This document shows positions 53,228 through 60,884 of a DNA stretch of 64,000 nucleotides, one piece after another (the stretch's first letter is position 1; each line of letters starts with the position of its first letter). Under the pieces are notes generated by a model. That model was not told the origin of the DNA. It saw nothing but the letters and a program-made list of their open reading frames with translations, and ran no database searches. Position numbers and translations under genes: made by a program. The DNA comes from Bacteroidia bacterium (GTDB lineage: Bacteria; Bacteroidota; Bacteroidia; Flavobacteriales_E; Vicingaceae): assembly GCA_030426475.1 (NCBI GenBank), contig JAUHYR010000001.1, positions 113,040 through 177,039 of the forward strand. Reading direction: 5' to 3'.

Positions 53228-54257
53228 AGACAACCTTGAAATAAGGGAAAATACAGCTGAAATTTTAGAGCTGGCAAATTATGATGTATTAACAGCTGAA
53301 AATGGTAAAGTGGGAGTAGCCTTGGCAAAAAAAGAGTTGCCGGATATAATTATATGTGACATTATGATGCCCGAAATGGATGGGTATGGAGTAATTCATA
53401 TTTTGAGTAAAACTCCTGAAACAGCGCATATTCCGTTTGTGTTTTTAACCGCAAAAGCAGATAAAACTGATATAAGAAAAGGAATGGCTTTAGGCGCTGA
53501 TGATTATATTACCAAGCCTTTTGAAGAAACGGAATTATTAAATGCCATAGAGGTAAGGTTAAATAAAACAAGTGTTATACATGATGCGTTTAAAAAAATA
53601 GAAGAGTCTCCGGAAGATCAAACTCAAAAAATTCTTTCGCTTAATGAGCTAAAAGAACTTTTTAAAGAGAATGAAAAGCGAACCTACAGAAAAGGGCAAG
53701 TTTTGTACACAGAGGGGGATGTGGCTAATACTTTCTTTTTTATAGCCTCAGGTAAAGTAAAGGGAATAAAAACAGATTCCTATGGAAAAATATTAGTCAC
53801 AAACATATTGAAAGAAGGAGAGTTTTTTGGTCATATTGAAATTTTAGAAGATACTAAACGAAAGGAAACAGTAGAAACAATAGAAGAAACCACATTAATT
53901 ACCGCAGATAAAACGGAATTTCTAAAACTGCTAGAGTCCAATAGAAATTTGGCGACATTGTTTTTAAAAAAATTAGCCCTGGATGTTCATGAAAATGAAG
54001 AAAGACTTTTAAAGCTTGCTTATGCTTCTGTTAGAGAAAGAACAGCAGAGGCTCTGTTAAAATTAGTGGAAAAAAACAATTCCCCTACGATATCTATTAC
54101 AAGAGAGGACCTTTCTAATATTGTAGGTACGGCAACAGAATCTTTAATTAGAACACTATCTGAGTTTAAAGAAGAAGGCCTGATTAGTTCAAAAGGTCGA
54201 GAAATATCCGTAAACAATATCGACTCACTTAAGAGGGAAATAAACCCTCTGGGCTGA
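53205..54257 (+). CDS. Response regulator with receiver domain fused to a CRP/FNR-type DNA-binding module
   Basis: A 350-residue protein. Receiver domain at residues 1-120: phospho-acceptor D52 in CDIMMPEMDG, conserved Lys in TKPF. A cyclic-nucleotide-binding-like beta-roll lies at about 150-270 (RKGQVLYTEGDVANTFFFIASGKVKG, GEFFGHIEIL), and a winged helix-turn-helix at about 280-345 (ITREDLSNIVGTATESLIRTLSEFKEEGLI). The recognition helix keeps Glu and Arg four residues apart, as used by CRP/FNR proteins to read TGA. No cysteines suggest an Fe-S cluster. Phosphorylation by the overlapping kinase gene product probably controls DNA binding. Candidate sites occur at three promoters in this region, including its own operon. 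Confidence 0.94.
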   Translation: MKKILLIEDNLEIRENTAEILELANYDVLTAENGKVGVALAKKELPDIIICDIMMPEMDGYGVIHILSKTPETAHIPFVFLTAKADKTDIRKGMALGADDYITKPFEETELLNAIEVRLNKTSVIHDAFKKIEESPEDQTQKILSLNELKELFKENEKRTYRKGQVLYTEGDVANTFFFIASGKVKGIKTDSYGKILVTNILKEGEFFGHIEILEDTKRKETVETIEETTLITADKTEFLKLLESNRNLATLFLKKLALDVHENEERLLKLAYASVRERTAEALLKLVEKNNSPTISITREDLSNIVGTATESLIRTLSEFKEEGLISSKGREISVNNIDSLKREINPLG

Positions 54258-54319
54258 CAAATATCATATTTTGCTTTGTACTTTGTCATAACCTATTATT
54301 GACAAAGTCTATTCCTTTG
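54254..54319 (+). promoter_or_regulatory. CRP/FNR-type box and -7-like element upstream of the repeat protein-UspA-dehydrogenase operon
   Basis: CTGACAAATATCAT at 54254-54267, overlapping the regulator's stop codon, has the TGA-N6-TCA core. Its centre lies 58.5 bp before the end of a TTCCTTTG (54312-54319, degenerate -7) and 83.5 bp before the ATG at 54344. A perfect 9-bp inverted repeat (ACTTTGTCA at 54280-54288 and TGACAAAGT at 54300-54308) lies between box and -7 element. Confidence 0.65.
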
Positions 54320-54343
54320 TATAAATTAGCAAATGTTTATACA

Positions 54344-54682
54344 ATGGAAATATCAAAACACAAAACAACAGAGGACATTAAAAAATCCTTTTCTTCAAAA
54401 TTCAACAATTTAAAAATTGAATTTTTTAAAGCAGGTCATGTTAAAGGTCAAGGGAATAAACCCGAAGAACAAATAGTTAAAAACGCACTGCTTTCTGAGT
54501 TATCGGAAAAAGTTCCGCATACTGTTTTAGATCTTTCAGAAAATCAAACCATTGCTGACTTGGAAAAGGAGTTTAAATCGCAGTTTGATTTAAATGTACA
54601 AGTGTTTAGAAAATCAAATGATGTATGGTTAGAAACTATTCAAACAGACGATTGGACACTTGAAGAAGCAAATAAAGCATAA
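54344..54682 (+). CDS. Hypothetical protein with two similar half-domains
   Basis: Start at the ATG at 54344, not the TTG at 54299, because the inferred promoter ends at 54319 and the spacing then matches the two sister promoters. The 112-residue protein has two related segments of about 25 residues: EDIKKSFSSKFNNLKIEFFKAG near the N-terminus and ADLEKEFKSQFDLNVQVFRKS in the second half. Each has a helix followed by a strand. I recall similar hypothetical proteins in Flavobacteria but no function. It lies 12 bp upstream of a UspA gene. Confidence 0.75.
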   Translation: MEISKHKTTEDIKKSFSSKFNNLKIEFFKAGHVKGQGNKPEEQIVKNALLSELSEKVPHTVLDLSENQTIADLEKEFKSQFDLNVQVFRKSNDVWLETIQTDDWTLEEANKA

Positions 54683-54694
54683 AAAAATACAACT

Positions 54695-55552
54695 ATGAAA
54701 ACTATACTAGTTCCAACCGATTTTTCAAAGTGTTCATTAAACGCATTGAATTTTGCTATTAATATTGCAAAGCAAACCGGCACAAAAATTCATTTAACAC
54801 ATTCGGTTCACGTTCCTATTGATTGGGCTTATCCCGAAATGACATCTGCGGGCAGCATGGCTCTTGGCTATGATAATCAAGGGGCATATTACCCAACTAT
54901 GAAAACCGTAGAGGAAAAAGCCAAAAAACAACTAGAAAAACTGAAGAAAGGCACCCTAAAAAAAGGAGTGAATATAGACTATAGTGTATCTTACCAATTC
55001 ATGGTTACTAATGTTATAAAAACGGCAAAAAAGGTAAATGCCGGAATGGTAATAATGGGAACAAAAGGAGCTTCAGGGATGAAAGAAATGTTAATTGGAA
55101 GTAATACCGAGAAAGTAATTCGTCAATCTGAAATTCCCGTATTAGTGGTTCCTGAAAAATTTAAAAAAACCAAAATTAAAAAGTTGCTGTTTGCCACTAA
55201 TTTCGAACTATTAAAAAACAGCGCATTAAAAAAGTTAGATGAGGCTAGAGCATTATTCAATGCAGAAGTTGAATGTTTATACGTTAATGTACCCAACTAC
55301 TTTGAAACAACTTACGACATAGACAAACAGAAAGAAAAGTTTTTCAAGGCGAACAAGCTTAAAAATAACCCATTCTATATTTATTGTGATTTGTCTATTG
55401 ACCAAGGAATAGTAAATTTTTCAAAGAAAGATCATGCAGATTTAATTGCGCTTGAAACACATGGTCGTTCAGGAATTAATCACATGCTTAATGGAAGTAT
55501 TGCCGAAAATGTATGTAACCATACGGATAAAGCAGTGCTAATTATAAAATAA
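54695..55552 (+). CDS. Two-domain universal stress protein (UspA family)
   Basis: A 285-residue protein with two UspA domains, each starting with a strand and Asp (ILVPTDFSKCS; KLLFATNFELLKN) and each with the ATP-binding G-x2-G-x9-G-S motif (GTKGASGMKEMLIGS; THGRSGINHMLNGS). An insertion rich in Tyr, Trp and Met (DWAYPEMTSAGSMALGYDNQG) is near residues 45-70. It probably acts in stress survival. Its TAA overlaps the ATG of the dehydrogenase gene by one base (TAATG). Confidence 0.93.
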   Translation: MKTILVPTDFSKCSLNALNFAINIAKQTGTKIHLTHSVHVPIDWAYPEMTSAGSMALGYDNQGAYYPTMKTVEEKAKKQLEKLKKGTLKKGVNIDYSVSYQFMVTNVIKTAKKVNAGMVIMGTKGASGMKEMLIGSNTEKVIRQSEIPVLVVPEKFKKTKIKKLLFATNFELLKNSALKKLDEARALFNAEVECLYVNVPNYFETTYDIDKQKEKFFKANKLKNNPFYIYCDLSIDQGIVNFSKKDHADLIALETHGRSGINHMLNGSIAENVCNHTDKAVLIIK

Positions 55553-56472
55553 TGTCCCGCCAGGAAATTTTTGTTAGTGTTTTTGGTCTGGGAAATGTAG
55601 GAGCGACTATTTTAGCCATGCTCCTTTCCAGAAAAGATTATCACTTTAAAATTAATGTCATTGACCCATCGCCCGATATTATAGGTCGGCTAACCGATTT
55701 AGAGCACGCAAACTGTGCCAATGACCATAAAATCATGATTAATCAGTACCAACTGGTAGAAGATTGTCATTTTATATTTCATACAGCCGGAGGAAAAGTT
55801 CCTCAAGGTGGAAAGCGGATAGATGTTTTAAATGAAAGTATAGAAATTACCAAAGACGTTTTTTCCAAAATAAAGCTGGGAAAAAAAACTTATGTTATTG
55901 TAGTTACCAATCCTGTTGAGATAATTACCAACTATATCATCAAAAATTTTCCTACACACAATTCCTACCAAATATTAGGAACAGGAACTCTATTGGATAA
56001 ATGGCGATATGAAAAAAATATTGCAAAAAAAGCCAATGTTAACGTATCTGAAGTTAAAGGAATGGTAATAGGTGAGCATGGGCAGAATGCTATTTTTATA
56101 GATGAACATTCATTTGTTTCAAGAAAACCCATTAAAAAAGTATTTTCTGATTCGGAGATTGAAGAAATAAAACAGAAAACTCTTAATGAAGCAAATTTTA
56201 TAAAGAGTTATGAAGGAGCTTCAAAGTACGGTCCATCAATGGCAGCCATTAGAATCATGGATTTAATTTTGGAGCCGAGAGATATTTTATTGCCCGTTTC
56301 AATATGTACCTGTGACTATTACGAAAAACTATTAGGATTAAAGTCTGTTATAAGTATTCCGGTAAAAATATCCAGATATGGAATATATCCGGTAAGAGAC
56401 TACGGAATACTCGCTGCTGACATAGCTTCTCTTAAGGAAATAGCGACTAAAATAGATAGCCTTACTCCATAG
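55552..56472 (+). CDS. Lactate/malate dehydrogenase family protein of uncertain substrate
   Basis: A 306-residue NAD-dependent 2-hydroxyacid dehydrogenase fold. GLGNVG gives the dinucleotide-binding motif, with Asp in NVIDPS favouring NAD over NADP. Catalytic residues are present: the proton-relay His in GEHGQNA, the partner Asp and substrate-binding Arg in LDKWRY, and the mobile-loop Arg in GGKRIDV. The loop residue that is Gln in lactate and Arg in malate dehydrogenases is a Val here in my alignment (KVPQGGKR), so the substrate is probably neither lactate nor malate in a simple sense. Coupled to UspA, it suggests an anaerobic or redox-stress role. Confidence 0.88.
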   Translation: MSRQEIFVSVFGLGNVGATILAMLLSRKDYHFKINVIDPSPDIIGRLTDLEHANCANDHKIMINQYQLVEDCHFIFHTAGGKVPQGGKRIDVLNESIEITKDVFSKIKLGKKTYVIVVTNPVEIITNYIIKNFPTHNSYQILGTGTLLDKWRYEKNIAKKANVNVSEVKGMVIGEHGQNAIFIDEHSFVSRKPIKKVFSDSEIEEIKQKTLNEANFIKSYEGASKYGPSMAAIRIMDLILEPRDILLPVSICTCDYYEKLLGLKSVISIPVKISRYGIYPVRDYGILAADIASLKEIATKIDSLTP

Positions 56473-56540
56473 CTGATAAATGTCAGCCTTTTAAATGATT
56501 ACCCTCATCGCTACTGAGTTTCTTTCAAAATACATTTGTA
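56473..56540 (+). promoter_or_regulatory. CRP/FNR-type box and -7 element upstream of the membrane protein-UspA operon
   Basis: CTGATAAATGTCAG at 56473-56486, inside a 16-bp region of near-perfect dyad symmetry (GCTGA...TCAGC), has the TGA-N6-TCA core. Its centre lies 60.5 bp before the end of a full -7 element, TACATTTG (56533-56540), and 83.5 bp before the ATG at 56563. No -33 box is visible. Confidence 0.7.
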
Positions 56541-56562
56541 GTATAATTTAAAATGTAAAGAA

Positions 56563-56889
56563 ATGGAAACAACACATATTTATGACGTTACACCTGAAAC
56601 AGTAGTTGAACCTAGAGCAAAAACTTTGGTGTTTGGAATGTCTGAAATTCAACTGGAAAGGTTAAGGTGGATTATTTCACCGGTTGCCATTTTATTATTT
56701 GGTTGTTTAGGTGGACTGGCTGCAGGTTCTGCAGGCGGAAGTATAGTAAAATTAATATTAATAGGAATTCCTTCTGCATTGACATTGTCAATGATACTTT
56801 CTGTATCTCCGGTAAAGTACATAGTGTATTGTCTTACAGCAGCGGTTGTTATAGACAGCGTAATATTCGCTTTGCACTTTATTAATTAA
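56563..56889 (+). CDS. Small three-helix membrane protein
   Basis: A 108-residue protein with a polar N-terminus of about 33 residues and three predicted transmembrane helices (about residues 34-53, 60-80, 84-106), one glycine-rich (GCLGGLAAGSAGGSI). No family recognised. It lies 2 bp before the next UspA gene and follows a CRP/FNR-type box, so it is probably induced with it, perhaps to serve a membrane function in the same stress response. Confidence 0.78.
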   Translation: METTHIYDVTPETVVEPRAKTLVFGMSEIQLERLRWIISPVAILLFGCLGGLAAGSAGGSIVKLILIGIPSALTLSMILSVSPVKYIVYCLTAAVVIDSVIFALHFIN

Positions 56890-56891
56890 GC

Positions 56892-57722
56892 ATGAAGACA
56901 GTTTTATTTCCTACAGACTTTTCCAACAGTTCTGTGCAGGCCATTAAATATGGCATGGAGTTGTTTGGAAATATTGATGAGTGCAAATTTATTATTGCAC
57001 ATGCGTACGAAACTCCACAAGCAGGAGCTACTATGCTAATTTCTATTGATAAACTCTTTAAAGATGAGGTAACTAATCGGCTAAAGAAGTTGAGAAATGA
57101 CTTGTATGTAGAATACTCTAATGTTGATTTGAGGATATCTTTAACAACATTTAAGGGTACGGTGACCTCAATGATCAGGAAGATATCAAAACAAGAAGAG
57201 ATTGATTTTGTGGTAATGGGAACAAAAGGTTCTTCGGGTATTAGAGAGGTGATGATTGGAAGCACAACATTTGATGTTATTAAAACTTCTAAGCTTCCTG
57301 TAATTGTGGTTCCGGATCAGGCGGTTTTAAAGTCTCCGAAAAGAGTTGTGTTTGCTTCTGATTTATCTGAGATTAATAAAAAAACGCTAAAGCCTTTATA
57401 TGGTTTGGTAGAAGCATCCGGAGCGTCAATAGATGTGCTAAACATTGTTACCGAAAAAGCAATAGTGGCTGAAGAAGTAAATTCTTTTCAAAACGACAAT
57501 ATTTCTTCAAAATTCTTTGGATTATACGGGCACACATATCATCAAATTAATGGGGAAGATGTTGAAAAAGCAATATTGGATTATGTAGACCAAAATGAAA
57601 CCGATTTACTTTGTGTGGTAAATAAGAAGAGAAATTTCTTTGAAGGAATTATGCATTCTAGTGTTTCAAAAAAGTTAGCCTTTCATAGCCAAACACCCTT
57701 ATTAATTCTTAAAGAAAATTAA
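56892..57722 (+). CDS. Two-domain universal stress protein (UspA family)
   Basis: A 276-residue protein. The N-terminal domain starts VLFPTDFSNSSV and has the ATP motif GTKGSSGIREVMIGS. The second domain (KRVVFASDLSEIN) ends in NKKRNFFEGIMHSSVSKKL, lacking the glycine motif, so only the first domain probably binds ATP. It forms the end of the CRP-box-controlled block and is followed by a strong terminator at 57749-57770. Confidence 0.93.
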   Translation: MKTVLFPTDFSNSSVQAIKYGMELFGNIDECKFIIAHAYETPQAGATMLISIDKLFKDEVTNRLKKLRNDLYVEYSNVDLRISLTTFKGTVTSMIRKISKQEEIDFVVMGTKGSSGIREVMIGSTTFDVIKTSKLPVIVVPDQAVLKSPKRVVFASDLSEINKKTLKPLYGLVEASGASIDVLNIVTEKAIVAEEVNSFQNDNISSKFFGLYGHTYHQINGEDVEKAILDYVDQNETDLLCVVNKKRNFFEGIMHSSVSKKLAFHSQTPLLILKEN

Positions 57723-57748
57723 GGTAGTGATGGTGTTAATATATAGAC

Positions 57749-57770
57749 AAGGACTCTTTAAAGAGTCCTT
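57749..57770 (+). terminator. Strong rho-independent terminator after the stress block
   Basis: A perfect palindrome (AAGGACTCTTT and its complement, 22 bp) followed by a T-run on the plus strand. It separates the plus-strand stress genes from the minus-strand tRNA-Arg gene. Confidence 0.88.
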
Positions 57771-57779
57771 TTTTGTTTG

Positions 57780-57851
57780 TAGCTCCGACAGGAATCGAAC
57801 CTGTATCAAAAGTTTAGGAAACTTCTATTCTATCCATTGAACTACGGAGCC
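57780..57851 (-). tRNA. tRNA-Arg (anticodon CCT)
   Basis: A complete cloverleaf of 72 nt on the minus strand. Acceptor stem GGCTCCG with CGGAGCT (last pair G-U), discriminator A, D-arm TAGTTCAATGGATAGAA, anticodon stem GAAGT/ACTTT with loop TTCCTAA, giving CCT, and T-arm with GGTTCGATTCC. CCA is not encoded. Reads AGG codons. A TAACTTTG box 12 nt upstream (57864-57871) is its likely promoter. Confidence 0.93.
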
Positions 57852-57863
57852 AGATAACGGCTA

Positions 57864-57871
57864 CAAAGTTA
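57864..57871 (-). promoter_or_regulatory. Candidate -7 element (TAACTTTG) for tRNA-Arg
   Basis: TAACTTTG on the minus strand ends 12 nt before the tRNA 5' end, a suitable distance for a short 5' leader. Confidence 0.55.
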
Positions 57872-57885
57872 GAATTTAATATTTT

Positions 57886-58779
57886 TTATAAGTCAAACTG
57901 AATACCAAAGCTAGGAATGAAAGTCCAACCTTTTGCTTTAAATTCATACTGATCAAATAGATAGTACTTGCCGTAGTTTTGGTAAAATGCTGAAAACGAA
58001 AAATAAACATAAACGTACTGGTAGCCACCTCTGATGTTTACAAAACCTCCGTATGAACCATAATTATTTTTTCCTTCCGGGAGGGGAGCTAAAGCTCTAG
58101 AAATAATACCTCCTGAATACTCATCAATATAAGTCATTACTTTGGAGGGGGATAACCCATATTTTACAAATGTGTGATTATATGCCAGACCAAAACCAAA
58201 ATGACCGTACTTTTCTTCATCTCCAAAGGATAAGCTATTTATCCATTTCAAAAACAAATCTTTTCTTTCCATTTTATATCCCAAAATATCTTGTAAATCC
58301 CCAATGATACTTGGTAGTTTATATTTTTTCTGTGAGTATTGCAGTCCAATGCTACTGTACAATTTTTCTCCCCAAAAACTATTGTTATGAGCTTCCGGTC
58401 CGGCTATTTGGTATTGTGTATCAAATGCATGAACTCCCCCTGTATATTTATACCCTAAATCAAAATTAGGCGCAATACCATATCGCATGTAAAAATCAAA
58501 AGTTTGAGTTAGTGGATCTAAGGTATAGGTGAGGATAGCGCCAGTGAGGTCATTGATGTTCTCGTTTACTTGAAAGGTATCATTTTTTACATCTCCAATT
58601 CCATCACTTAAAATATTGATAACTTGCTTAGCGAAAGCTCCCGGAGCATTAGTAGTTGTTCCAAAATTAACTTTAACATGTTTGTGAGGAGTAACTCTTC
58701 CTGATTCGTTAACAGCTCTCGGAGCATGACAACCTACAATGGTCATTGAAACCAAAATAAAATATAAATACCTGTGCAT
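57886..58779 (-). CDS. Hypothetical lipoprotein with beta-barrel-like features
   Basis: A 297-residue protein with a lipobox (MTIVGC). The mature part has about ten short amphipathic strands (FDFYMRYGIAPNFDLGYKY, GHFGFGLAYNHTFVKYGLS, NYGSYGGFVNIRGGYQYVYVYFSFSAFYQNYG) and ends in an aromatic strand (WTFIPSFGIQFDL), like a small outer-membrane barrel or assembly protein. No family recognised. It lies 44 bp downstream of metG on the same strand. Confidence 0.75.
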   Translation of the reverse strand: MHRYLYFILVSMTIVGCHAPRAVNESGRVTPHKHVKVNFGTTTNAPGAFAKQVINILSDGIGDVKNDTFQVNENINDLTGAILTYTLDPLTQTFDFYMRYGIAPNFDLGYKYTGGVHAFDTQYQIAGPEAHNNSFWGEKLYSSIGLQYSQKKYKLPSIIGDLQDILGYKMERKDLFLKWINSLSFGDEEKYGHFGFGLAYNHTFVKYGLSPSKVMTYIDEYSGGIISRALAPLPEGKNNYGSYGGFVNIRGGYQYVYVYFSFSAFYQNYGKYYLFDQYEFKAKGWTFIPSFGIQFDL

Positions 58780-58823
58780 AAGGTAAATGTAAGAAAATTT
58801 ATAACTGGGAAATAAAATATCTG

Positions 58824-60830
58824 CTATCTTACTTCAGTACCATTGGTAATGGCTTTTTCAGGACTAATAAAGGCTAAACCAGAATCATCTTCTGCCATTA
58901 AAATCATTCCTTGAGATTTAATGCCTCTAATTTTTCTTGGGGCAAGGTTAACGAGCACACTTACTTTTTTATTGATAATTTCTTCAGCTTTATAGTGTTC
59001 GGCAATTCCTGAAACTATGGTTCTTACCTCTCCACCTAAATCAACTTTTAGCACCAATAATTTATCAGCATCAGGATGCTTTGAGGCTTCTTTAATCTCA
59101 CCAATTCTTATTTCAAGTTTTGTAAAATCGTCAAAAGTAATCATAGGCTTGTGTTGAATTTTTGGAGGTGCGGTAGCTTTTAATTTTTCAATTTGTTGTT
59201 CAATTAATTCGTCTTCAATTTTTTCAAAGAGAAGAGTGGCAGGGTTAATTTGATGCCCTGATTTTAGTAAATCAGTTTCACCAATTTTTTCCCAACCCAG
59301 TGAATTTATATTCAATAACTGATTTAATTTTTTTGAAGTAAAAGGTAAAAATGGCTCAAATACAATTGCCAGATTAGCAGTAATTTGAAGTGCCAAAAAC
59401 ATAATTTGTTTAACTCTTTCTTCATCCGTTTTTATCAATTTCCAAGGTTCGGTGTCTGCTAAAAACTTATTTCCTAAACGAGCTAAATTCATGGCTTCAG
59501 AAAGCGCTTCTCTGAATCGGTAATTTTCTATTAAAGCCCCAATTTTATTTTTGTATGCTTGAAGTTCTTCAACAATTTTTTGGTCTTTTTCGGAAATTTG
59601 AGTTTCAGGAATAATGCCATTGTAATATTTATGTGTTAAGACCAATGTTCTGTTGACGAAATTTCCGAAGATGGCAACTAACTCATTATTAACTCTTGCT
59701 TGATAATCTTTCCAGGTAAACTCACTGTCTTTAGTTTCGGGTGCTATTGAAGTTAAAACGTATCGTAACTCATCTTGTTTGTTCGGGAGCTCTTTTAAAT
59801 ATTCATGTAGCCAAACCGCCCAGTTTCTAGAAGTAGAAATTTTATCGCCTTCTAAATTTAAAAATTCATTGGCAGGAACATTGTCTGGTAAAATAAAATC
59901 ACCATGAGCCATTAACATTGCAGGGAAAATAATGCAATGGAAGACAATATTATCTTTTCCTATAAAATGAATTAGCTTGGTGTCTTTATCTTTCCAATAC
60001 TTTTCCCAATCATCTGGCAATAATTCTTTAGTAGCTGTAATATACCCGATTGGTGCGTCAAACCAAACATAAAGTACTTTTCCTTCGGCATCTTTTAGCG
60101 GAACTTTTACTCCCCAATCTAAATCTCTGGTCATTGCTCTTGGCTGTAATCCTTGATTTAACCATGATTTACATTGCCCATACACATTGGTCTTCCAGTC
60201 TTTATGTGAGTCAATAAATTTTTCAATTTCGGGCTGCATTTTATCTAAAGGCAAGTACCAGTTTTTAGTTGGTTTTAAAATTGGCTTAGAACCAGATAAT
60301 GCAGATTTCGGATTTTTTAATTCAGTTGGACTAAGTGAAGAACCACATTTTTCGCATTGGTCACCATAAGCTCCCGGATTTCCACATTTTGGACAATCAC
60401 CGGTAATATATCTGTCTGCTAAAAATTGTTTTGCTTCTTCGTCATAATATTGCTCGGAAACTTCTTCTTTAAAAACACCTTTGTTATATAGGTCAGTAAA
60501 AAAATCGGCAGAAGTTTTATGGTGAATTTCACGAGATGTTCTAGAGTATATATCAAACTCAATTCCAAAATCTAAAAAAGACTGGTTGATGATTTCATAA
60601 TATTCATCTACCACCTGTTGAGGTGTTTTATTTTCTTTTTTGGCTTTAATGGTTATAGGAACTCCATGCTCATCAGTACCGGAAATAAATTTAACATCAG
60701 CCCCTTTTTTTCTCAGATATCTAACAAAAATATCCGATGGTAAATAACAACCTGCAAGGTGACCAATATGTATTGGCCCATTGGCATAAATTAAAGCAGC
60801 TGTTACAGTATATCTTTTATTTGTTTCCAA
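58824..60830 (-). CDS. metG: Methionyl-tRNA synthetase with C-terminal tRNA-binding domain
   Basis: A class I enzyme of about 668 residues that charges tRNA-Met. It has HIGH in [12 protein letters not shown], the zinc knuckle [17 protein letters not shown] and the KMSKS equivalent DKISTSRNW. The last about 110 residues are a Trbp111/EMAP-type tRNA-binding domain ([29 protein letters not shown]). No in-frame ATG exists at the N-terminus. A TTG at 60848 and one at 60830 are possible; 60830 is preferred because it gives [17 protein letters not shown] as in homologues and lies 30 nt after the -7 box, against 12 nt for 60848. Confidence 0.96.
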   Translation of the reverse strand: METNKRYTVTAALIYANGPIHIGHLAGCYLPSDIFVRYLRKKGADVKFISGTDEHGVPITIKAKKENKTPQQVVDEYYEIINQSFLDFGIEFDIYSRTSREIHHKTSADFFTDLYNKGVFKEEVSEQYYDEEAKQFLADRYITGDCPKCGNPGAYGDQCEKCGSSLSPTELKNPKSALSGSKPILKPTKNWYLPLDKMQPEIEKFIDSHKDWKTNVYGQCKSWLNQGLQPRAMTRDLDWGVKVPLKDAEGKVLYVWFDAPIGYITATKELLPDDWEKYWKDKDTKLIHFIGKDNIVFHCIIFPAMLMAHGDFILPDNVPANEFLNLEGDKISTSRNWAVWLHEYLKELPNKQDELRYVLTSIAPETKDSEFTWKDYQARVNNELVAIFGNFVNRTLVLTHKYYNGIIPETQISEKDQKIVEELQAYKNKIGALIENYRFREALSEAMNLARLGNKFLADTEPWKLIKTDEERVKQIMFLALQITANLAIVFEPFLPFTSKKLNQLLNINSLGWEKIGETDLLKSGHQINPATLLFEKIEDELIEQQIEKLKATAPPKIQHKPMITFDDFTKLEIRIGEIKEASKHPDADKLLVLKVDLGGEVRTIVSGIAEHYKAEEIINKKVSVLVNLAPRKIRGIKSQGMILMAEDDSGLAFISPEKAITNGTEVR

Positions 60831-60860
60831 ATCTTTATCTTCCCACAAAATTTAAGTCAG

Positions 60861-60868
60861 CAAAGATA
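60861..60868 (-). promoter_or_regulatory. Candidate -7 element (TATCTTTG) for metG
   Basis: TATCTTTG on the minus strand, in the narrow gap between the divergent metG and LD-carboxypeptidase genes. It ends 12 nt before TTG 60848 and 30 nt before TTG 60830. Confidence 0.5.
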
Positions 60869-60884
60869 ATAATAGAACTTTATT

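Noticed and set aside
54299..54343. Longer N-terminus (TTG 54299) of the repeat protein
   Set aside because: It lies upstream of the inferred promoter, and the ATG at 54344 matches the spacing in the sister promoters.
56882..57265. 127-residue minus-strand reading frame
   Set aside because: Antisense to the UspA gene; the UspA frame has clear motifs and spacing.
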